Shown here: one piece after another, positions 1 to 10,000 of the stretch
How positions within the stretch are numbered: position 1 is the stretch's first letter
How the letters are laid out: each line of letters opens with the position of its first letter
NCBI GenBank assembly: GCA_000333855.2
Contig: CM007346.1
Span: forward strand, 673,180 to 737,179
Length of the DNA: 64,000 nucleotides
Direction: 5' to 3'
Origin: Endotrypanum monterogeii
Lineage: Eukaryota; Euglenozoa; Kinetoplastea; Trypanosomatida; Trypanosomatidae
The notes under the pieces: generated by a model
Seen by the model: the letters and a program-made list of their open reading frames with translations, nothing else
The model's database searches: none
What the model was told of the DNA's origin: nothing
Made by a program: the position numbers and the translations under genes

Positions 1-1
1 C

Positions 2-790
2 GATGTCGCTCCAGGCGAACTCATGGAGTTCCACTACGACTTCGCGCTTGTGCTTCAGGCGATCCCTTCCGCGCACGAAATTCACATTGGCTACGGCCCC
101 ACCTGGAAGCGGTACGCCGTACCCTACTGCTACTTGGCCTGTCGCGAGTATCGCAAGGAGGTGCTCGCGCTCTGTCCAGAGGAGATCCCAAACTCTCGCT
201 CAGAGGCGATTTATGAAGATGACGTGGTGAAAGACATTACAGAGTTGCTGCTGAAGCGTGGGGAAGGGCTGGAGATGCTCGAGGCGATGTCGATCATGGA
301 GGCGATGCGGAAGCGCGTCGATCTCTACCCCCTCTACGACGCCTTCTCGACCGTCTTCCAAAGTCTTGACAATTATCAAATTGAAATATCGAACATCCGG
401 TCGGCACCATCGCGCTTCCTTTTGAAAACATCTCGGTTGGCCGTGGAGGCGATGCCGCAGCCGATCATCTTGGATGACGAGGTAGCGTGGGATGAGCTTC
501 CGGAGGTATCTCGTGTGCTCGTGGAGGAGTGTGTGGTAGCAAGTGGTTCTGCCGGCAGCGAAGCGGATGGTGCCGCGGGTAGGGTGACATCGCAGCAGAA
601 AATCCCTGGCACACCTGTACCAACGTCTGCGGCGACTGAAGCTGTTTCTCTGAAGGGTGGCACAGCATCAGCAGGCGCGCCGGCGATGAGGACTGGGGCC
701 TCGACGTTGCCCACGTTGGCGCCGCTAGTGGTGAGCGCGGCGTGCGTTGCAGCCACTGTAGCCTTGGTATTGATGAGGAGGCGGCGTTGA
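2..790 (+). CDS. C-terminal part of a tail-anchored membrane protein of unknown function (5' partial)
   Basis: The reading frame is open from base 2, so the true start lies outside the window and 262 residues are visible. I do not recognise the family. The first half is a mixed globular region with several Tyr- and Cys-containing stretches (GYGPTWKRYAVPYCYLACREY). A helical stretch rich in Leu, Glu and Met follows. After about residue 180 the chain becomes Ala/Ser/Thr/Gly-rich and probably disordered. It ends with a single hydrophobic segment of about 20 residues (LAPLVVSAACVAATVALVLM) followed by four arginines and the stop. A lone C-terminal hydrophobic helix with basic residues after it is typical of a tail-anchored protein in the ER or outer mitochondrial membrane, with the rest facing the cytosol. 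The topology is an inference. GC-rich codon use matches the other genes here. Confidence 0.8.
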   Translation, partial: DVAPGELMEFHYDFALVLQAIPSAHEIHIGYGPTWKRYAVPYCYLACREYRKEVLALCPEEIPNSRSEAIYEDDVVKDITELLLKRGEGLEMLEAMSIMEAMRKRVDLYPLYDAFSTVFQSLDNYQIEISNIRSAPSRFLLKTSRLAVEAMPQPIILDDEVAWDELPEVSRVLVEECVVASGSAGSEADGAAGRVTSQQKIPGTPVPTSAATEAVSLKGGTASAGAPAMRTGASTLPTLAPLVVSAACVAATVALVLMRRRR

Positions 791-1394
791 GGGTTGGGGG
801 TGGAAGGGTACGAATAAGGTGTAAAATCTCGACCGCCGCACGTGTGGTGGTGGCCGTGGTAGGTGGTGAGAAGGGTCTAACGGAACGACAGCGTGCGGGA
901 AAGCATAAAAGGTGGAGAGATACGGGTAAGCGCAGATGCTCATGCTCGAGCCAGCATGGAGCGGTTTTTGAGTGTGTGTGTATATATAGGGCACGAGGCG
1001 AGCAGGGGAGAAGAGGGACACACAGACAATTCTGTGCTGAGTGGTGTACGGAAACATCGTCACTGATTTTCTTTTTTCTCAGCTTCTCACGACCTCACAC
1101 CCATTTCGTTTTGCGTATCATCGCAGTTGCTCCTCCTCCTCGTGCCACCAATCATCTCTCCACGAGTCTCACGTGCACGACTAGCTGTGCTAGGTAAGGC
1201 GCAGACTTGTAAGTTGTGGGCGCATCTTTGTCTTTCATTCTTTTCTCCCAATCCATCTTACGTTGCCACCTATTGTCTGCCGTTGCTTCTGCGAGAGCAA
1301 CAACACAAACAAGGATGAGGCTTTCCACTTTTTTTTTTCAGATGGTGAGTCTACCATGCCTCCGTCAATCTATCGCGTTGCATGTTCGGGATTT

Positions 1395-1460
<66 letters not shown>

Positions 1461-2307
1461 TGTGACTTTGTTCCGTGTTTCGGCGTGCGTGTGCTCGTGT
1501 TTCCTTGATATTGTTCACTTTCCCTCAAGTCGCCGCTATTTTTAATGGCGACGCAGACTGCGGGGCGGTGCATCAAACATCATGTGTGTGTGTAGGGGGA
1601 GGACTGAGTATCCCTCTCGTGCAGAGTCCCCCCCCCTTCCTCTCTCCATTGATGCGACGTATATCACACGAAAGCTGCCAAGGTGGCCTGGGGGCGCTTG
1701 GCTCAGCTGTCGTTGCCTACTAGAGAGGGTGGGGTGGCGTAGGGCTTGTGTAACTCTTCCGTACCTCCTCTCCCTGGAAAAGAGTGTGGTAAGCGGCATA
1801 TTGTGATCTACTCGGGAGCTTGGCATCCGAGGGGGCTGACGGGAAGCTAAGAGCAGAGGTGACGTTGCAACGACTGAACCGTGTGTGTACTTGTGCTTTG
1901 CACCTCGGTACATGCCTCTCTGTGTGCGCGGGTGTTTTGAGAGGGGCGAGTGGGGGTGGTGTTGGCTGCGGTGTATACACATCGGGGGATTGATATTTGA
2001 ATCCTCCAGGCGGTAGTTGAGGTAATGAAATCGAAGCACATCTTAACTTCACCTGCCCCTTTTTACTTCTTGTCGTCACAAACAATTTCTGTGCGTGTCT
2101 GTGTGTGTGTGGGGAATGTGTGTCCGTATTTGCATGTGGTATCTTTTGTGCATGTGCGTTGTATATGGTGCTTCTGTTGAACCTTTTTTTTTTCGTTACA
2201 CGTCATTTGTGCCTGTGCGCGCATTTATGCGTTTGCTCTTTTGTTGTTGTAGCACACGGTGAGCCACTCATCCCTCCTGCACACACAATGACACAGATAC
2301 ACACTAG

Positions 2308-2345
<38 letters not shown>

Positions 2346-4072
2346 GTGCCCTCTTTTCTGTTTGTCTGTTATATATATATATATATATATATATTATTCG
2401 CGCCTGTGTTTTGTTTCACTCAATTATTTTTTTTTGTTGACATTTAGTACAACCCTCTTCGATCGTGCGTAAGTGTGCGAGTGTGTATGTATGTGTGTGT
2501 GTGTGTGTGTAAGGTGGGGGATCATGATCACAGTTGACCACAATCACCACCTACTGCTCTCGTGTACTCGCCATTGTTGTTCGTTGGTGTATTCGTCCAC
2601 GCTCCCCACCTCCCACCCCGACTCACCGGTCCCGGTTCGTCGCTACTTTCTAAGTACGTCGTCTTGGCGCGTCAGATGGCCGCCTTCCTCCGACTTTTTT
2701 TTTTTGGTCGTTGATCGTTTGGTGAGCCGGACATTGTGAGGGATGGGTGGATACTGTGTTTTGGTTTCTGAGAAAGGCCGCGTGGGAAGACTGCGGCAGC
2801 CGGTTAACGAGTCCGATAGACTCCCCGTAACGTCAGCGAGGTATCCCCTTCCCCTCCACTTAAACAGCAATCGAAGAAAACACAAACACACACACACAAA
2901 CGGAAGCACAGCGTATCCTCACCACATCCGCTACAAGGAAGAAAGGTAGATGTGCGTGCGTGGAGGAGGGCTAACTCCAGAAGGCTAACGAAGCGAGTGA
3001 CCGGGAGATAGTAATGCTTTGCGTAACGCTATGTGGCATTCAGCCAGGGATGTGTGGAGTGTATTTGGGGAGGAGGGGGATGCGTCTAACAACCCCTCCC
3101 GATTCTCCAGCCTAGTTGATTGAGTGTACTACAGTTAGGTAAAGGACAAATTATGGATGCCTCTGCTTAAATATACATATATACATATATATATATATGT
3201 GTGTGCGTGTGTGTGTACATGATTTAGTATGAAGGTATGGAGTGCTTCTTCTTGAGCCTCTCGTCGTCTCCCCTCTCCCGTCGCACTTCTCCTATTGCAG
3301 TCCCCTTGCTTCTACCCCTGGTTTTATTTCACATGTCCTCTCCATCTCTCTTCCTCTATATTTTCTCTGCTTCTGCACTTCACGGCCGTGTCATTTTTTT
3401 TTACCTAACTCGACACACGCCCATATCACCGATTTAATTTGAATGGAATGTGTTCACACACACACACACACCTCATATTGATCAAATGAGGTTTGTAAGG
3501 AAGTTTTCATATTCATATAGAAACACGGGCCCCCTTCCCCTCACTTTTCTCCTAACCCCCTTATTTGCTTCTTATTTTGCCTCACATCTTTCCCTACCTT
3601 TTATTCTGGTAGATTCCTGTACGTTTTTTTTTTTTGATTTTGTTTGTAAAGTCGTTGTCTGTGTGTGAAGCAAGTCGTCCCCCCTCGCCCTTTCCATTTC
3701 TTGTTCCTTCTCTTCCCTCCCCCTTTTCTGGCTATCATCTTACCGCATACGTATCCCCCTTCAAAGCGCTCTACCCCACCTTCTGCCCTTCGCATGTGTC
3801 ACAGCATTCCCTGCTAGTTGCCATACGCTAATTTTCCGTGGTCTCAAGAGCGGAGGGGCAGGGGAGGTGAGGGTGCGGCACAGCTGCATTCTATCGACTT
3901 CTACACAACCGGTGAGTGATATATATATATATATATATATATCCCTGCAATCTCTCGCGGTGGCCTCAACACCACACAGACGCCTTCGGTATCGAGCTCG
4001 AAGAATGATGCCTTTGCAGAGGGAAGGGCTCTGAGACACAGGCAAGAAGCCGAGGCACAGGCCCAATATAGA
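791..4072 (+). other. Intergenic spacer, UTRs and microsatellites
   Basis: About 3.3 kb with no credible gene: the open frames are short, low in complexity and often lack an ATG. It presumably holds the 3' UTR of the upstream gene and the 5' UTR of the large LRR gene. (CA)n, (TA)n and (GT)n tracts lie at 1396-1460, 2315-2342, 2370-2394 and 3919-3942. A strong pyrimidine-rich stretch at about 3676-3730 is a plausible trans-splicing signal for the next gene. Confidence 0.7.
1396..1460. repeat. (CA)n-(TA)n-(TG)n palindromic microsatellite
   Basis: About 34 bases of CA repeat run straight into about 19 bases of TA repeat and then about 12 bases of GT repeat. Because GT is the reverse complement of AC, the whole tract is an inverted repeat around a self-complementary TA centre and could extrude a hairpin or cruciform. 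Confidence 0.9.
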
Positions 4073-7000
4073 ATGAGAGCGCCAGTATTCACGGTTTCCA
4101 CCAACGCATTGATGGAGGGGGAGAGGAGAGAGGAGGACGATGAGGAGCCGCGTCCGATCCCCGCCGCTCCGCAGCCAACCCCGATTGCTTCGGTAGGGTG
4201 GCCTTCCGCGTCCGTTACTGACTCCAGCCCCCACTCGCGGCCGCCTTCCTTGGCGTCTTCGCATCTGTGGCAGCCATTGTTGAAGAATTCTTTTCAAAGT
4301 CGCCTCGACAGTGTTCGTGGTGGGACTGAGGAACACGGCGGCATCTACGACGCATCGCTGGAATGGCGCTGCTTACTTCCCCTCACGGGATGCGCATCGC
4401 TGCTGAAGCCTGCGGCACATAATGGGGGTCATGTCGGCACCCCCGTCTCCTCGCTGCATAATTGGAAAAGCAGGAGCGATGTCAGCGAACAGATCGGGCG
4501 CTCTCCTCTCGGGTCCTTTACACCTCATATCCGCTACCGAACCTCGGCTAGTGGGTCTCATGATACTCGAACAGCTTCTTCCGTGGCGTCCACGTCGCCG
4601 ACTAGCGTCTCCATCAACTACAGCGTAGAAAGTCGTTATCGAGGCGAAAGTCCCGCGCGTCGTGCGCATGCAAAGTCGAGGACATCTCGACCCGATCTCT
4701 CTTCTGCGCAGTCTGCCGCTCCCCTGCTGCGGTCCTCAGCGCCTACGCGCTCCTCCCCTCTACTGCATTCCCACAACCACGCTAGAGGGGCCGCAATGGG
4801 TCCTAAGTCACCGTCATCGCGAGCCACTACAGCCCAAGGTGGCAGCGTCGCTGCCGTCTCTAACATGTCCTCGGCTCGAGGTAGCATCACTCACACCCCT
4901 CGAGTTGTGACTAGCCGCGTTTGTTCGAGGACAGCGGAGCTAGCGGGTCGCGGTACGGTGGAGTGGAATCATGGACACGGAGATTTTTTGATGAGAGGGG
5001 CTTCTGCTAGCACTGCTCCCGCCGCATCTTACGTTGGCGACATGTTGGCGCAGGTGCAACTGCGAGGCCGAGTGATGCAGCTAGGTGGCAGTGAGGCTGC
5101 CAAGCATGCCGAGGCAAGCACCAAGGAGGATTGCAGCAGCTCCTACGTCGGCGTCCGTCGTGCCGGAGCTGAGCTGGGCAATCTGAGCCATGATGCTGCT
5201 GAATGTGCTCCCCTCGGGCACCCCACCTTGCGCTCTCTCACAGGGGAATACAATAGCTTTTCCGCGAAGGGCGCCGCCGACTGGGTCGGGCTGCAGGTTC
5301 ACCTACGCCGTCACACGGAGCCGCAGCAGATCTTCACCTTGGATCTGACACGTTACCGGATGCGGCGTGAGCAGTGGCTGTGGTTTGCCCAGGAAGTTCT
5401 ACCGCAGCTCAAGGCCCTGGAGGTGCTCCACCTTGTTCAGATGCATTTGGGGGATGATGAGGTGGCAGAGCTCGTGCGTGGAAGCTGTGGGCTTTCTACT
5501 GCCGCCGACGGCCGCCGCACTACTGGCCAATCCACACAGAGGGGTTCTTCTTCTATTACTTTCCACGAAGTTGATGGGTCTGGGATTCGGGGCTACAACT
5601 CACACTCGGCCCCACTCACCAGCTTGCGTGTGCTAGACCTCAGCGGCAATGCCCTCACTCAACGCAGTTGCACGCACCTGGGCAAGATGATGCTGTGGAT
5701 GGCGAACACTTTGGAGGAGCTGCGCCTGTTGGGAAACCCACTCAAGGACTATGGCATGCAGACGCTTGCCGTCTATGTTGCCAAGCTAAACCTGGAAACA
5801 GTCGAGCAGGATCCACACTTGTTCCCTGCTACGTTGCGTCATTTGTGCGCGCGGACCTGTGGGCGGAGTCGACCCAGGCGTGCTAATGGAGTCGAGATGG
5901 CAAACCCTGAGGCGTCATCATCCCTTACCACAGCTGCATCGGGTGTTGTGCGCGGTAGAGATGACAAGGTCGACGGCGCAGAGGATGCAGCCCGAATGGG
6001 CTCAGAGTTGCCTCTGGGGCTTCTTTTTCTGGATCTGCGCGATTGTCGCGCGTCGATACGGGGTGTCTCCGACATTTTGGCTGCCGCCAGCCGTGCGCAT
6101 CGCTTGCAGACAGTCGTGCTTTCGCACAACGTCGCCGGTGTAACGTCTCTGCTTCCGCTTTCAGCCAATGAATATCGTGAGGCGCGTCACCTAACGAAGG
6201 AGGAGGCGATGGAATCGAGGGAGGGGGAGACATTTGCGGGAGGCAACAGTGAAGGCGATTCTCTCCTCCGACGCCGGCCCTTCGCATGCCGGCTGAGGCT
6301 GGTGAAGACGCCGCTCATCTCCTCGGGGGCTCTCATGCGGCGGCAGCAGAACGCCTTCAGCGATGTTGCTTCATTTACTGCGTCGTGCGCGCTTTCCACA
6401 CTGGTCTTCCATAGTGTCCCACTAAGCCAGACTTGCTCGCCTCTGGGGTTCCGCGAGTTGCTGCTAAACATTTTTTTCAGCTGCCCCTTGCTCGACCTCG
6501 TCGATTTCTCCGACACGTTCGAGTCGTCGTTGGTGCCGCCAGACGCACTGCAGGGGGTTTTGGCCAAGGCGAATCGCAGGGACGCGCTGGAGCATTGCCT
6601 CTCCGGCCCCGGGGTGCCGGAGAGACTTCACCTATTTCGTGAGAGTCAAGGAGAGGTTGAGTTCATGCTAGACAGTGCGACCATGAGCAATCAAACTCGA
6701 CTTGGTGACATCTTCGGCGAGCTGATGGCGCAGGCGGCCTACAATGCCGCGGCTCGGCACCGTCTCGTACCGGCTGCTTTCCTACATGTGCGTGAGTTGC
6801 ACTTGAGCAGCACAGGACTGACGGACGCTGGCGTGCGTGGCCTATGCGTGAGTGTGTGTCGGGGACGGGCACGCACGGGTATGCTCGCCTCCTTGGCGGT
6901 GTTGAACCTCTCAGACAACTTTCTTTCTCTCCGCGGGTGTTTACGAGTGATCTCCGCTTTTCTTCTGGACGAGAACGAAGGCGACGGCGGGACGGAGGCG

Positions 7001-10000
7001 ACAACGACACACTGCAGTCCTCAGTTTTCAGTCAGCGCTGCCGCCACGGACGGGCCTGTAAGGATCGCGAGCTTGACCGCATTGGCGTTACAGCGGAACG
7101 CTGGCATTGAAAGCGTTGGGAGTGGGGCTACGGCCGGCGGCGCGAGTGGTGAGATTGGCCAGGGGGTGGATGACAAGGTGCATCTGCGTCAGCTGTGCTC
7201 GTTGGTCAAGACGGCAGCGCTACGTCGCGCCAGGTTACACTCTACCTCACCTTCCAATGAAGTCAACCTCAGGAACACGCCTGATATGGAGCGTAGGCTT
7301 GCTGCGTCCCCAACGGAGCAGGTGCCTCCCTTGACTGTGTACTTCAGCGCAAATCCTCACTCAGCAACACGGAGGCCTACCGACAGCAGTCAGCGTCAGC
7401 TATCTTTTTCACCACTCACAGCTAGTCTAGACATATTCTATGCCGGCTGCGATGAGCAAGGAGACGTGTACTGCACGTGTCCATGCAGCCGACTCGCTTT
7501 AGCTAAGCATTCCTCCAGCGGGAATGCGCACGAAGAAAACCACACCAACGGGAAGGGTGTGCTGCCCGCATCGCAGCAGCGACTGTCACCAAGAGTAGTT
7601 GCATCTACTTCGACCGCTGCCGCAACTAAGGTCGGCGGTCGTGCGGCTTCCCCAGTGCTAGCATTAGAGGCGAACCGTGGTGACGGCGCTGCTCTCGACA
7701 ATGGCGCCACTCGCATCATGAGGGAGGCACTACAACCTTTGACGGAGAAGTCTCCTCCCCGAAGCGCTCTTGCCGCACTGGGTGCACCGCGTGATAAGTT
7801 TTCTGCCAGTTCTGAGAGCATTGGTGAGCGCCTCGATGGACTGGTCGACAGCACACCACTACGCTCTCTGTGGGGTCTTGAACACAACGGAGAAGCTGCT
7901 GTCGGCTCTTCGACCGTCTCACTACGATCACCACCGCCGACGACCTCAATGACGGCGGTGGCAGCACTGGGGTCCGACTCAGGCTTGACCACCACCGGTG
8001 CTGATTCCCACTCTGTGCAGCAACAGCAACAACAGTCGCTGTTTGTGTCGTCCCATCGCGAGAGCGATCTTTTGGCTCGTCGTGAGGCGTCTGCGGAGGC
8101 GCTGCTGATACGCAAAGAAAGTGAAGTTCCTTCGCTGGGCTTGAGTGCACCAGGGGGCGTTGGATCCGCTGAAGTAGCCTCTGTGCCGCTTGTGGAAGTG
8201 GCGAGGAATGAAACGCTCGCATCGCACCCTGCTCGTACACAGCGCCTGGGTGAGCGGCGTGGTCGGAAGCGGGGTCCTCGCACCTTCGTGCTCTCCTATG
8301 ATCACCCAGCTGGTCATTTGCTGTGCAGGGCGCTGGCTGTACTCCTGCGACCTGCTCCAGATCCTCTCGGCGAGGCAGCGCGTGCTGCACTCGACGCGGA
8401 CTTGTTACTTGCATTGCGACAGAGCTTGGCAGCTCCTAAGTCACGCTCGTCCTCTGAGAAGGTCCTTTACCACAGAGGTGAGGGCAGTGGCGATGGTGGT
8501 GACAGCAGCCAAAGGGAAGTTGCGACTGACGCCACCGTGGTGGAGGCGGTGCGCTACCTCCCCCCTGGGCTCTCCTCGGCGGCCCTGGAGGATGGCAGTG
8601 CCCTCGGCCAGGAGGAAGGGGGGGATCACTGGATGCGTTTTGAAATAACGACGAGTGGGTGGAAGAGGGACACGGTACGGGCCTTGGAGGCGGTGTTAAA
8701 TGCGCCACTACCAGATCAGCGGGCCTATTTTGCGCGACTCCTTTCTTTCCTGGATCAGCACGTACGGTCTGACGCGGGCGTCGGTGAAGAGCGGGCAGCA
8801 AAGGATTTATGGGATCCGGTGTGTGCGATCGAGCGAGCGGTCCGATCATCCGCGGCAGTGCGGGAACGACTGGAGGTTACCTATGGCGGAGCTGCTGCAA
8901 CTGCAGTGCATGCATGTCATCAATACCGCAGCTTTATATGGAGGGAGGGTGGTTCAAACAGGGGTGCGACTGCCGATTTGACGGTTGAGCCTGCTGATAC
9001 CCTCGACGCCATGTGTGGCCCGAAGAGTATCGTCTACCTAGACAACCTCTACTTCGACTTGTGGAGAGAGTTGGGATTGCCAGTCAGAGACTCATCGAAT
9101 GGTGCATTGCAACATACCCCCAATGCCTTGTGCAACCGGGAAGAAGGTGCCCAGATGTCGACGGACAACAAGAAACTACCCGGCTCGCTCTGCACGGCAG
9201 CGGGTGGCGGCGACGTTGGCGCATCTCCGCTCATCCTGCACCACAGCGCCTCTCGTGAAACTTTGGATGTGACTGTCTCATCGTCAGCGTCGCTGCCCGA
9301 TGTGGCCCAGCAGGGGAACCCCCAGGTCGTTCACCTCCACGAACGATGGGACACTGGGTCACAGCCCGGTGACGAGGAGGGCTTCCGTGCAACCCTGAAC
9401 CGAGCGCCACGTCCGAACGGTGTTGCACTCACCGCAGCCACGGACAGCGACCGATGCGACACGGGCTGGGAAGCCAGCTGCCGCAAAGAGGGCGGTGGTG
9501 GTGGGATTTCAGCGGACGCGATGAGTGTAGTCACACCGGAGAAGCAGCTTCTCCAAGCCAACTACATCGAACATGACGTTGCGGCACTGAACTCATCTTC
9601 ATCGCGATTCACACCAGGCGATTCTAATGGTGAGGTTCTATCGCAAGGCCACCTGGCGGGACATGTGACCCTCAGCGACCAGCTTATAGTCTTCAAGTCC
9701 CCGGTGAAGGCACGTGATGTGGCCGAGGCAGCGTCGGCACCAACATCACCCCAGCAGAGGAAATGTTATCAGGTGTCGGTTGCGCAGGTGCCAGCCAATG
9801 ATCATACTGTACTGCAGTGCGCGGCCGATGGCGATGTGGAGCGTCACTTGCTCCATATTGGGAATTCTGACGATTGCATAGACCCGTCGAAAGGGGAGAG
9901 GGGAGGCTGCGGAGGGGGTGTCTGTGGAAGTGCACTAGGAAGCGGTGGCACCTCGTTTTCCCAGCCCCTGTCGGGCAAGTGTGAAGAGCGGCAACAAATC